A stretch of DNA of 64,000 bases from Candidatus Bacteroides merdavium (GTDB lineage Bacteria; Bacteroidota; Bacteroidia; Bacteroidales; Bacteroidaceae): contig DXAV01000041.1 of assembly GCA_019116805.1 (NCBI GenBank), positions 32,994-96,993 of the forward strand. Direction: 5' to 3'. The translations under genes and the position numbers were made by a program. Below the pieces are notes generated by a model, which was given only the letters and a program-made list of their open reading frames with translations, made no database searches and was not told the origin of the DNA. Below are positions 8,212 to 17,600 of the stretch, piece by piece (position 1 is the stretch's first letter; every line of letters begins with the position of its first letter).

Positions 8212-8598
8212 ATGAAAACCTTATTCGCATCTATTTGTCTGTTATTCTCTTCACTCTTTTCCTGCCAGCAGAAAGGTGGAGATTTTAAGACTTTGTCTGT
8301 CAGTGAATTCGCCGATGTGATAAACAATCCTGATGTGCAGCGTTTGGATGTCCGGACGGTTGCAGAATATTCTGAAGGTCATATTCCGGGCAGTATGAAT
8401 ATTAATGTGTTGGATGGCACATTTGCAACTGTAGTTGATTCTGTCTTGCAATCTTCCCGTCCTGTTGCTCTTTATTGTCGTAGTGGTAAACGAAGCAAGA
8501 AAGCTGCACGTATATTGTCAGAGAAAGGTTTTAAAGTCTATGAATTGGGTACAGGCTTTAACGGTTGGGTGGAAGCCGGAAAGGTCGTAGAAAGATAA
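8212..8598 (+). CDS. Rhodanese-domain lipoprotein
   Basis: This 128-residue protein has a lipoprotein signal (LFSSLFSC, Cys18) and one rhodanese domain (about 25-125). The active-site loop is YCRSGKRS with Cys89, and the upstream RLDVRTVAEYSEGHIPGS motif is typical of single-domain sulfurtransferases. It would move sulfane sulfur in the periplasm, but donor and acceptor are unknown. The ATG at 8212 is used because the frame upstream starts only with TTG. It follows the NigD-like gene by 14 bp and probably ends the operon. Confidence 0.92.
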   Translation: MKTLFASICLLFSSLFSCQQKGGDFKTLSVSEFADVINNPDVQRLDVRTVAEYSEGHIPGSMNINVLDGTFATVVDSVLQSSRPVALYCRSGKRSKKAARILSEKGFKVYELGTGFNGWVEAGKVVER

Positions 8599-8747
8599 GT
8601 TGGGGGTTCGTGAAACCATATAGATTGTGAAGAGGCTGCTTTTCACGGGATTTGTTTGGATTTGCTTGTTCGTTTCGTCTTTTTTTTGTATCTTGACGCA
8701 GCGTTTTTTTAAACGTCTGGATGTTATTAATTTTTAATCTATTGAAC

Positions 8748-11081
8748 ATGCGAATTTTATCTGTTTTCAGTTGGGGAAGCATGGCTTTGGCCGGATTGTT
8801 TTTGGCTTCCTGCGTGGGTAAGGCACCAGTGGTTGCCGATTATGAGGTAGTTCCCATTCCTGTGGAAATTGCGACTGCCCAAGATGCTCCTTTCGTTATG
8901 AAGGACGGTACGACAATCTATTATACGGCTGGCAACGAGAAGATGCGCCGGAATGCCGAGTTCCTGGCATCGTATGTCGGAAGCCAGACGGGTGTCAAGT
9001 TGAACGTGAAGGAAGGTGGTGAAGAACAGGAAGGCATTCTTTTGCAATTGGGACTGGAGAAGGAGAATCCGGAAGCCTATTCATTGGAAGTGAAACAAGG
9101 CCGGGTGGTGATTTCCGCACCGACTGAAGCTGGGGTTTTCTATGGTATCCAGACATTGCGCAAGTCGATTGGCGTAGCCGAGGGCGGTAACATCGAACTG
9201 CCGGCTGTGCGTATTGCCGACGAACCGCGTTTCGGCTATCGTGGCATGATGCTGGACGTAAGCCGTCACTTCTTCTCTGTGGACGATGTGAAATGCTATA
9301 TCGACATGCTGGCACTTCACAACATCAACCGCCTGCACTGGCATCTGACTGACGACCAGGGCTGGCGAATTGAAATCAAAAAATATCCGAAACTGGCCGA
9401 AATCGCTTCGCAGCGCAAGGAAACGGTTATCGGACGCAATAGCGGCAAATACGACGGAAAGCCTTACGGCGGTTTCTATACGCAGGAACAGGCAAAGGAA
9501 ATAATTGCCTATGCTGCCGAACGTTATATTACGGTGATTCCTGAAATTGACCTCCCCGGACATATGCAGGCTGCTCTGACGGCTTATCCTGAACTGGGAT
9601 GTACGGGTGGCCCGTATGAAGTATGGACGCAGTGGGGCGTTTCGGATAATGTGCTCTGCGCGGGCAACGACCAGACCATCCAGTTTGTGAAGGACGTGCT
9701 GGCCGAAATCGTAGAAATATTCCCTTCCGAATACATTCATGTGGGAGGTGACGAATGTCCCAAGACGGTATGGGCAAAGTGTCCCAAGTGTCAGGCACGT
9801 ATCAAGGCGTTGGGGCTGAAGAGCGACAGCAAGCATACCAAGGAAGAACGTTTGCAGAGTTTTGTCATCCACGAAGCCGAAGCTTTCCTTGGCTCGAAAG
9901 GCCGGAAGATGATTGGCTGGGACGAGACGTTGGAAGGTGGTCTGGCTCCGGGGGCCACAGTGATGTCCTGGCGTGGTGAAGGCGGAGGTATTGAAGCGGT
10001 CAAGCAGGGTCACGACGTGGTAATGACTCCCAATACGTACCTCTATTTCGATTACTATCAGTCGAAGGATACCGATACCGAGCCGCTGGCTATCGGAGGA
10101 TATCTGCCTATGGAGCGTGTGTACAGTTATGAACCTATGCCCAAAACTTTGTCGCCGGAAGAGCAGAAGTATATCATCGGAGTACAGGCTAACTTGTGGA
10201 CAGAGTACATTCCTGACCTGAAGCAGGCGCAGTATATGGTACTGCCTCGTATGGCAGCCCTGTGCGAAGTGCAGTGGAGCTTGTCGGACAAGAAAGATTA
10301 TGAATCGTTCCTGAAGCGTGTGAGCCGTCTGGTTGACATTTATCAGAAGAACGGTTGGAACTATGCGAAACATATCTTTGATGTACGTCTCAGTCTGACC
10401 CCCAATGCCGAAACCGGTACGCTCGATGTCACAGCCCGTACGATAGACAATGCCCCTGTTTACTATACACTGGATGGCAGTGAACCAACCGGTGCTTCGC
10501 AGCAATATACGGAAGTGTTGAAGATTGACAAACCCTGTACGCTCCGTACGGTAGCCATCCGTCCTTCCGGAAAATCAAAGGTGACAACCGATGAAATCAG
10601 CTTCAGCAAATCGTCGATGAAGCCGATTACCATGTTGCAGCCCATCAACAAGCAGTACGAATTTACCGGCGCTACGGTATTGGTGGACGGCATGACGGGC
10701 AACATGAACTATAAGACCGGTCGTTGGATTGCTTTTTACCGGAATGACATGGAAGCCGTTATCGACTTGAAGAAACCGACGGATATCTCTTCGATGACGT
10801 TGCATACTTGCGTGGAGAAGGGTGACTGGATATTCGATGCCCGTGGCATTACGGTGTCGGTTTCGGATGATAACCAGACGTTCAAGGAAGTGGCTTCCGA
10901 GTCCTATCCGGCGATGAAGGCCGACGATCCCAATCAGATTTACACCCACAAGCTGGAGTTCAATCCTGTAAAGACGCGCTACGTCAAGGTGAAAGCTCTT
11001 TCCGAGCGTGAAATCCCGTCCTGGCATGGTGGCAAGGGAAATCCGGGCTTCCTGTTTGTCGATGAAATTATTCTGGAATAA
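8748..11081 (+). CDS. GH20 beta-N-acetylhexosaminidase with C-terminal beta-sandwich/F5-8-type domain
   Basis: This 777-residue lipoprotein has lipobox LFLASC (Cys22). An N-terminal GH20b-like domain (about 35-155) precedes the GH20 barrel (about 160-500). The catalytic pair Asp335-Glu336 lies in HVGGDECPKTVW, and HWHLTDDQGWRIEIKKYPKL is a standard GH20 motif. After the barrel come a chitobiase C-terminal-like segment (PVYYTLDGSEPT, about 575) and an F5/8 type C-like domain (about 640-775). It removes terminal beta-GlcNAc or beta-GalNAc from glycans such as mucin or N-glycan chains. It seems monocistronic and ends at a bidirectional terminator. It is close to the blood-group-type utilisation locus but is not part of its operon. 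Confidence 0.95.
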   Translation: MRILSVFSWGSMALAGLFLASCVGKAPVVADYEVVPIPVEIATAQDAPFVMKDGTTIYYTAGNEKMRRNAEFLASYVGSQTGVKLNVKEGGEEQEGILLQLGLEKENPEAYSLEVKQGRVVISAPTEAGVFYGIQTLRKSIGVAEGGNIELPAVRIADEPRFGYRGMMLDVSRHFFSVDDVKCYIDMLALHNINRLHWHLTDDQGWRIEIKKYPKLAEIASQRKETVIGRNSGKYDGKPYGGFYTQEQAKEIIAYAAERYITVIPEIDLPGHMQAALTAYPELGCTGGPYEVWTQWGVSDNVLCAGNDQTIQFVKDVLAEIVEIFPSEYIHVGGDECPKTVWAKCPKCQARIKALGLKSDSKHTKEERLQSFVIHEAEAFLGSKGRKMIGWDETLEGGLAPGATVMSWRGEGGGIEAVKQGHDVVMTPNTYLYFDYYQSKDTDTEPLAIGGYLPMERVYSYEPMPKTLSPEEQKYIIGVQANLWTEYIPDLKQAQYMVLPRMAALCEVQWSLSDKKDYESFLKRVSRLVDIYQKNGWNYAKHIFDVRLSLTPNAETGTLDVTARTIDNAPVYYTLDGSEPTGASQQYTEVLKIDKPCTLRTVAIRPSGKSKVTTDEISFSKSSMKPITMLQPINKQYEFTGATVLVDGMTGNMNYKTGRWIAFYRNDMEAVIDLKKPTDISSMTLHTCVEKGDWIFDARGITVSVSDDNQTFKEVASESYPAMKADDPNQIYTHKLEFNPVKTRYVKVKALSEREIPSWHGGKGNPGFLFVDEIILE

Positions 11082-11097
11082 GATTTTGGAATAGTGC

Positions 11098-11149
11098 AAA
11101 AAAGTAAAAGAGGCAGAATTTTCGGGTTTCTGCCTCTTTTACTTTTTAT
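11098..11149. terminator. Bidirectional terminator between GH20 gene and argF'
   Basis: A 20-bp stem with A-rich 5' arm and T-rich 3' arm (AAAAAGTAAAAGAGGCAGAA and its complement) lies between two convergent genes. It can end transcription from both sides. Confidence 0.9.
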
Positions 11150-11163
11150 TTGAAGAAGCCGAT

Positions 11164-12117
11164 TTACAGACTCTCCAACAGACGCTTCAATACAACCGTT
11201 GCCGAAATTTCGCGATTGGCAGCTTCGGGGATAACGATGCTTTGCGGACTTTCGATGACGTCATCGGTCACAATCATGTTACGGCGGACGGGCAGGCAGT
11301 GCATGAAGTAGGCATTGTTGGTAACAGCCATCTGACGATCGCTCACTGTCCATGCGCGGTCCTTGCTCAAAATCTGTCCGTAATTGTCACCGGTATAGGC
11401 TGCCCAGTTCTTGGCATAAACGAAGTCGGCACCTTCAAAAGCTTTCATTTGGTCGTATTCCACGCGGGCATTACCTACGAATTTCGGATCGAGTTCGTAG
11501 CCTTCGGGGTGTGTGATGACAAATTCATAATCCGTAGCATTCATCCATTCGGCAAACGAATTGGGGACAGCCTGCGGTAGCGGGCGCGGATGGGGAGCCC
11601 AGGTCATGACAACTTTCGGGCGATCCTTCTTTTTATATTCTTCGATGGTGATGAGGTCGGCAAAGCTTTGTAGCGGGTGACGGGTGGCAGCTTCCATGGA
11701 GAATACGGGGCGGCCTGAGTATTGGATGAATTGGTTCAATATCACTTCGTTGTAGTCGTAGTCTCTGCTTTCGAAACGGGCAAAGGAACGTACACCGATA
11801 ATGTCACAATAACAGCCCATTACGGGAATTGCCTCCAGCAGATGTTCAGGCTTGTCGCCATCCATAATGACACCGCGTTCCGTTTCCAGTTTCCAGGCAC
11901 CTTGGTTGATGTCCAGTACAATGACATTCATGCCTAGGTTGAGGGCTGCTTTTTGGGTACTCAAGCGGGTGCGCAGGCTGGAATTGAAGAAAATCATCAT
12001 CAATGTCTTGTTACGTCCCAGTTCTACGTATTTAAACCGGTCTTTTTTGATTTCAAACGCTTCGTCAAGTGCAGTTTTCAGGTTGCCGATATCCTGCACA
12101 CAGGTAAAATTCTTCAT
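11164..12117 (-). CDS. argF': N-succinylornithine carbamoyltransferase (ArgF')
   Basis: This 317-residue carbamoyltransferase has the carbamoyl-phosphate site FFNSSLRTRLSTQKA (STRT-equivalent) and the C-terminal HCLPVRRN motif. Residue 90 is Pro in MDGDKPEHLLEA. From work on Bacteroides and Xanthomonas enzymes, Pro at this point marks N-succinylornithine specificity and Glu marks N-acetylornithine specificity. So the arginine pathway here probably uses succinylated intermediates. The gene is alone, away from the arg operon at 52.5-57.6 kb and argH at 43.1 kb. Its promoter lies in a dispersed repeat (12149-12247) that also drives the PASTA operon. Confidence 0.93.
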   Translation of the reverse strand: MKNFTCVQDIGNLKTALDEAFEIKKDRFKYVELGRNKTLMMIFFNSSLRTRLSTQKAALNLGMNVIVLDINQGAWKLETERGVIMDGDKPEHLLEAIPVMGCYCDIIGVRSFARFESRDYDYNEVILNQFIQYSGRPVFSMEAATRHPLQSFADLITIEEYKKKDRPKVVMTWAPHPRPLPQAVPNSFAEWMNATDYEFVITHPEGYELDPKFVGNARVEYDQMKAFEGADFVYAKNWAAYTGDNYGQILSKDRAWTVSDRQMAVTNNAYFMHCLPVRRNMIVTDDVIESPQSIVIPEAANREISATVVLKRLLESL

Positions 12118-12148
12118 AACGACTTACTTTTTTAATATATAATTGTTA

Positions 12149-12247
12149 GCAAAGATAGCGAAAGGTGAGAGGAGAACAAAATATTGAAACTCGTTTCAGA
12201 TATTTTTTCTCCCGAACCGCATCCTTTCTTATGAAAAGATAGTGAAA
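12149..12247 (-). repeat. Promoter-bearing dispersed repeat, copy B
   Basis: Read on the minus strand this copy has the same ends and internal GGATGCGGTTCGG block as 3530-3625. Its palindromic centre differs (TGAAAC-ga-GTTTCA). The terminal TATCTTTG (12150-12157) is the -7 element of argF', about 33 bp upstream of the ATG. Confidence 0.75.
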
Positions 12248-12257
12248 TGTATCGGGT

Positions 12258-12291
12258 TTTGAATGAAGATGTCTGTTTTTTAGTATCTTTG
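12258..12291 (+). promoter_or_regulatory. Promoter of the ECF sigma gene
   Basis: The -7 element TATCTTTG (12284-12291) has TTTG (12258-12261) upstream at about 22 bp. It faces the sigma factor gene at 12343. Confidence 0.65.
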
Positions 12292-12342
12292 TCGGATGTT
12301 ACCGAGTAGTTACGGGTAGTTAAAAAGAAGGAAGCCTTGTTT

Positions 12343-12864
12343 ATGCATAGTCATAGTAGCCATATGGATGAACGTTTGCTTAAACGTCTTTTTGAAGCAT
12401 ATTCCAATGATTTGCTTTACTATGCACAGTATCTTGTTCACTCCAAAGAAGAAGCGGAAGAGATTGTGAGTGATGTTTTCTTTGAAGTATGGCAACATCG
12501 TGACAAGTTCTCAGAAGTGAAAAACGAGAAGGCGTGGTTGCTGAAGGTGACTCACAACAAGGTGGTGTCTTGGTTGCGTAAGAATGCTAACGGGCAGGCT
12601 CTTGTGCCGTGGGAGGAGGTAGGCAGCCATGGCACGTTTGTTGATTTGCAGACACCCGATTCGCAAATTATCAGTCGGGAGGAAATATTCCGTATCCATC
12701 ACGTCATAAACCAGCTTCCTCCCCGTTGCAGGCAGGTCTTTTTGCTGGCCAAAATCGAAAAGCTTCCTTATAAAGAGATTGCCGATGTGCTGGGCATCTC
12801 TGTGAAAACAATCAATATTCATGTGGCCAAAGCACTGGAAACGATTTCCTCGGTCTTGAAGTAG
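12343..12864 (+). CDS. ECF RNA polymerase sigma factor (PUL regulator)
   Basis: This 173-residue protein has sigma region 2 (about 12-78, FEAYSNDLLYYAQYLVHSKE) and region 4 (about 118-170, LPPRCRQVFLLAKIEKLPYK followed by a helix-turn-helix). It is followed by a FecR-type anti-sigma gene and a SusC homologue with an N-terminal STN domain, the standard trans-envelope signalling set of Bacteroides glycan loci. A bound glycan at SusC would signal through FecR to free this sigma factor. ATG at 12343 is chosen; ATG at 12364 is an alternative. A 22-bp-period repeat array follows its stop codon. Confidence 0.93.
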   Translation: MHSHSSHMDERLLKRLFEAYSNDLLYYAQYLVHSKEEAEEIVSDVFFEVWQHRDKFSEVKNEKAWLLKVTHNKVVSWLRKNANGQALVPWEEVGSHGTFVDLQTPDSQIISREEIFRIHHVINQLPPRCRQVFLLAKIEKLPYKEIADVLGISVKTINIHVAKALETISSVLK

Positions 12865-12885
12865 GGCCGGCTCCAATGTGGGTAG

Positions 12886-13039
12886 TTACGGCTCCCAAGT
12901 AGGTGTTTGGCGGGCGAATGTAGGTGTTTAGGCTGGGAAAAGCGGTCGTTTGTCCAGCTTAAATCATTGTTTTGTCCAGCTTAAAACGATGCTTTACCCA
13001 GCTTGGACAAATGCTTTAAGCAGGTCAAATATTTCTTTT
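12886..13039 (+). repeat. Degenerate 22-bp-period array (seven units), copy 1
   Basis: Units start at about 12886, 12908, 12930, 12952, 12974, 12996 and 13018. The first two carry GTAGGTGTTT. The next carry (T/C)CCAGCTT(AAA) cores with GCTTT ends. The unit beginning at 12930 (GGCTGGGAAAAGCGGTCGTT) matches a unit of the array at 49081-49234 almost base for base, and the unit order is the same there. The array starts 22 bp after the sigma-gene stop. Confidence 0.8.
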
Positions 13040-13291
13040 GGTGAAGCGAAAGTTTCACAATCATTATATTATGGGATTTTCATTTCTGGTTTCATCCTTT
13101 CACAATGATTTATCTTGCTGATATTGAGCCTGTAATGGTGAAAGATGATCCTTCACGGCGAAAGATAGTCAGGTGTTTTCACTTTTTGTAGAACCGGCCT
13201 TGCATGGAGCCGGAAAACTTTTTTTTGAAAAAAATGCAAGACGTATAGGAGATTTTTCTGGAAACTGCGTCTTGTTTTATATACTTCAAAG
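13040..13291 (+). other. Intergenic tail of repeat region plus hairpin before anti-sigma gene
   Basis: No gene is seen here. The segment holds several GTGAAA/TTTCAC words (for example GAAAGTTTCAC, also present beside the array at 49 kb). It also has a CAAGACG...CGTCTTG hairpin (about 13236-13277) followed by TTTTAT, which may terminate or attenuate transcription before the FecR-like gene. Confidence 0.5.
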
Positions 13292-14485
13292 ATGAAAGAC
13301 GAAAAAAAAGAATATAATAATAGGTATGAAAAGTTAGCGTCCTTGCTGGAAGACCCACAGGACCTGACCAAAATGAATGGAGCTTTTTCGGATGATGAGG
13401 CTCGCAAACTTTTGTTTATTTGGAATGAATGTCTGCCTGCCGAGGCTGACGCATCAAAAGTTTGGGAGAAAACGCTTCAGCGGATTAGGCAGGCTCAGGA
13501 ACAGGAAGCGGCAAACCGTAGAAGGCGTTTTGTCCTTGCTTGGAGATGGGTGGCGGCGGCTTCGGTAGTTCTTTGTATCGGTTTGGCTTCGCTTTGGTTC
13601 CTGGATACGGAAGTCACGGTGGACGAACGAAGCCGGATGGAGCAAATGCTGTTGGCGCAGGTTGATACGGGCGAAGTGAAGGAAGTGACCCTTGTGGTTT
13701 CCGACCATAAGAAAGTGGAGCTGGCCAACAATGCCAAGGTCGCTTATAACGCATCCGGTCAGGTCAGTGTCAACTCGGTGAAGTTGAAAGAACCGTCCGT
13801 GCGGGAAGAAGATAACTCAACACAAGCCTCTTCCGAAGAGGCTGTGGAATATAACCAGCTGATTGTGCCCAAGGGCCGTCGTTCTATGATTGTATTGGCT
13901 GATAACAGCAAGATGTGGATTAACTCCGGCAGTAAGGTGATTTATCCGCGCTCTTTTAAGGGCGACAAGCGTGAAATCTATGTGGAAGGAGAAGTCTATT
14001 TGAAGGTGAGCCGCGATGAAGCGAAACCATTTGTGGTGAATACGTCAGCTTTTGATGTAGAAGTGTTGGGGACATCTTTCAATGTATCTGCCTATAAGGG
14101 GGATGCCCATGCTTCGGTTGTATTGGTAGAAGGAGCTGTTGATGTGAAGGATGCGGCAGACAGACATCTTCGGATGCAGCCCAATGAGCGGGTATGCTTG
14201 GATGAGAAGGAAGGGTTGAGGAAAGAGACGGTGAACGCGCTCGATTATATTCATTGGGTGGACGGCATTTGGGTCTTGAACGGAAAACCTTTGAAAGAAG
14301 TACTTGATTACTTGAGTACATATTATGGAGAAGTTGTAGTTTGTGATCCTTCCATAGCAAATGAATTGTTTTATGGAAAATTATTTTTGAATGATGAACT
14401 GGAGAAGGTGATAGAGTCAATTTTGCAGACGTTTCCTGCGGACTTGAAAATACCAGAGGAGGCTATTTATGTTTCTGCAGATTGA
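13292..14485 (+). CDS. FecR-family anti-sigma factor
   Basis: This 397-residue protein has a cytoplasmic N-terminal part (about 1-78), one transmembrane helix (about 85-105, WVAAASVVLCIGLASLWFL) and a periplasmic FecR domain (about 185-290, with NSKMWINSGSKVIYPRSFKG). A DUF4974-type C-terminal domain (about 325-397) follows and in SusC systems meets the STN domain of the receptor. It is expected to hold the ECF sigma factor inactive until substrate binds SusC. It is separated from the sigma gene by 427 bp of repeats, an unusually long gap for such a pair. Confidence 0.93.
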   Translation: MKDEKKEYNNRYEKLASLLEDPQDLTKMNGAFSDDEARKLLFIWNECLPAEADASKVWEKTLQRIRQAQEQEAANRRRRFVLAWRWVAAASVVLCIGLASLWFLDTEVTVDERSRMEQMLLAQVDTGEVKEVTLVVSDHKKVELANNAKVAYNASGQVSVNSVKLKEPSVREEDNSTQASSEEAVEYNQLIVPKGRRSMIVLADNSKMWINSGSKVIYPRSFKGDKREIYVEGEVYLKVSRDEAKPFVVNTSAFDVEVLGTSFNVSAYKGDAHASVVLVEGAVDVKDAADRHLRMQPNERVCLDEKEGLRKETVNALDYIHWVDGIWVLNGKPLKEVLDYLSTYYGEVVVCDPSIANELFYGKLFLNDELEKVIESILQTFPADLKIPEEAIYVSAD

Positions 14486-14563
14486 TAGTAAGTGTATAAA
14501 TGATATTGTTAATCTTAAAGGATATGGCTATGAAGTAAAAAAAGTGTCTTGTATGAAAAAAAA

Positions 14564-14594
14564 GGTCGGTCAATACTCGCAATATTGCCCGACC
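14564..14594 (+). promoter_or_regulatory. Leader hairpin upstream of susC homologue
   Basis: A strong stem GGTCGG-t-CAATA / TATTG-c-CCGACC lies 53 bp before the SusC ATG, without a T run. It could be a regulatory or stabilising 5'-leader structure. Confidence 0.5.
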
Positions 14595-14646
14595 AAAGAT
14601 GATTTTAATTATTCCATTTTTTAGTAACCAAAATCAGTACGAAAGT

Positions 14647-17600
14647 ATGAAAAAGAAAACGACTTCTGGTCGGATGAAGGGATTTTTTACATCTCTTTAT
14701 CTATTAATTAGTGTTTTTTTATTGACAGGGGGTGCTTGGGCTCCTCTGCATGCTGCAGATACTCGTGGGAGTAGCAAGCAGGCTGTGACGACTACTCAAA
14801 CGCTGAAGGAATTGTTCAGCTATATTGAGAAGAACAGCAATCTGGTCATTCTTTATTCGAAGGGCCTTTTGTCCGAGCTGGATAAAAAGGTTTCCATCAA
14901 TATGAATGGTAAGAAGGCTGAAGAAATCTTGAAGGAGTTGGCTGATGCTGCCAATCTGGAGATCAAGATCAGTGACCGGCAAGTGACGGTAATGAAAAAA
15001 GCTCCGATTGTACAGCAAAGTAACAACATCAAGGTGACCGGACAGGTGTTCGATGATCTGGGCGAAACGGTTCCCGGTGCCAATGTGACGGTGAAAGGAA
15101 ACACTTCCATCGGTACGGTGACCGACTTGGACGGTAACTTTACATTGGAAGTCCCCAAAGGAACTACTTTGGTGGTGTCTTTTATCGGATATGCCAATTA
15201 TGAGTATGTAGCACAAGGCACCGACAAGGTGACCATTAAACTGTCGCCCGATTCAGAAGCATTGGATGAAGTGGTTGTGGTAGGTTATGGTATGCAGCGC
15301 AAGAGCTCTATTACCGGTTCCATTTCTTCCATCAAGGCAGAAAAACTGAAAGATGTCACTACGCCGAGTGTAGCCAATATGTTGCAGGGTAAGGTGGCCG
15401 GTGCAGTGGTTGCCCCCACTTCCGGTCGTCCGGGCGAGGGTGTGAGCATCCGTGTGCGTGGTATCGGTTCAATTCGCGGTAATGTGGAGCCCTTGTGGGT
15501 AATCGACGGTGTGGTAGGTGCTTCTTCTGCCGACCTGAACCCGAATGATATCGAAACCATTTCTATTTTGAAAGACGGTTCCGCTACGGCATTGTATGGT
15601 TCTCGTGGTGCGAACGGCGTTATTCAGGTAACTACCAAGCGTGCTACTACGGGTACGTCTCAGATTGATTTATCTGCCAAGTTTGGTGTGTCGCAGTTGC
15701 AGAAAGGTAACTTGGAGATGATGTCGGGTGCTGAATATTATGACTATGTACGTACGGCTTATGAGAACGCCGGAACGTTGGATTCTCAAGGCTGGCTGCA
15801 ACCCTATTTGCGCGACCGTAACTTCGACTGGTGGGACTTGGCTACTCAGAATGCCTTGACTCAGAACTATAACATCGGTTACCGTTATGGCAATGAAAAA
15901 ATCAAGTCGTATGTATCCGGTGACTACTATACGGAAGAAGGTACCATCAAGGGATTTGATTACGACCGTTTCACGTTCCGTTCGAATACGGATTATATTG
16001 TGAATGACCGCTTGACCTTGAAGGCAAAAGTGGCTGCAAGTTATAAAGAGACATTCAACCAGGAATATTCATTGGCGCATACCAGCTACACTCCGTGGGA
16101 TACTCCTTGGGATTCTCAAGGCAATCTGAAGGACGGAAGTCAGGGCGTACCGACTGCAGATGCTGCTCCCACAGCCAACCCGGATGATTATTGGTATTCC
16201 GACGGTGGTTCAAACTTCTTGTATGACCGTGATTTGAGCTGGTCTAAGAGTCGTAATAACGGTATAGATTTGGGCGTCGGCTTTGATTTCAAGATTATCG
16301 AAGGATTGACTTTTGAGTCGAACAACCGTATTGGTTTCAATAATAGTTATTCCAGCTCTTATGTAGATCCCAACAGCCGTTCCGGTGCAGGTACCGACGG
16401 TTCTTATTATGACGGTGAATCCAATACACGTTCTATCTATACCAGCCAGTTGCTGCGCTTCCTGAAAACGTTCGGTGAGAAGCACGAAATCAATGCCTAT
16501 TTGGGTTATGACTACGATGAATACCGTTATTGGGATTTGAGCGCTACGGCTTATAAGATTTTCTCGGGAGCCGAGATTATCAATGCGGGTGCCGAGGATC
16601 CTACAGCCAGTGGTACTAAATCGGAATCGAAGAATGCGGCAATTTACTTGAATGTCAACTATTCGTTCGATAGCAAGTATCTCATTCAAGGTATGATTCG
16701 TCGCGACGGTTCTTCGAAGTTCGGTAGCGACAAGCGTTGGGCTACTTTCTGGTCGGTCGGTGCCGGCTGGAACATGCACAAGGAAGAGTTTATCAGCCAG
16801 TTCGAGTGGATCAATGAATTGAAGCCCCGTGTTTCTTACGGTATCAGCGGTAACCAGCCGGGCGGTGCTTACGAATGGGCTACCATCTTCGGTTACACTT
16901 CTCAGTATGCCAACGAAATCGCATTCTTGTCCAACTATCAGGGAAATCCCGATTTGTCTTGGGAAGAGACGGCCAACTTTGACGCCGGTATTGATATCCG
17001 CCTGTTCGATCGTGTAAACATTACATTCGACTATTACCTGAAGAAGGTGAAGAACCTGATTTATCTCCGTCACCTGCCCGCCGTTACCGGTTTCAACCGC
17101 CAGACGGCCAACAACGGTAAGATGGAGAACTCGGGTGTGGAACTGACCATTACGCCTGAAATCATCCGTACCAAGGATTGGTACTGGGACATCAGCTTCA
17201 ACATGGGTTATAACCGTAACGAAGTGACTTACCTGCCGGATGGTGATGACCTGACGATGCAGGCAGTGGCTGTGGGCTATCCCTATATGAACTGGTATAT
17301 GAAGGAATGGGCCGGTGTGGACACCATGACCGGAACTCCGTTGTGGTTCAAGGTTGACTCGGAAACGGGCGAAAAGACGGTGACGGGCAATTATAATGAG
17401 GCTACCAACGTATTGCTGGATGCTTCTCCGACACCGAAAGTGAACGGTGGTTTGAGCACCAATCTCAGTTGGAAAGGCTTGTCGCTGAATGCTAACTTTA
17501 CGTTTAGTGCCGGTGCCAAGATTTACAACGGTATGCGTGCCGGTGCACTTGACCGTGATGCAGAACGTCCTTCACAACCGGCTATGAAGTTGGCTGACGG

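Noticed and set aside
9081..10505. Minus-strand open frame of 474 codons opposite GH20
   Set aside because: No domain or start context; the GH20 catalytic motif lies on the plus strand in the same region.
1..11081. GH2 and GH20 genes as members of the 12-28 kb utilisation locus
   Set aside because: They are separated by housekeeping genes and a terminator; they may cooperate in glycan breakdown but are not in the same operon.
12886..13039. CRISPR array
   Set aside because: Units are contiguous and degenerate, with no identical repeats separated by unique spacers and no cas genes.
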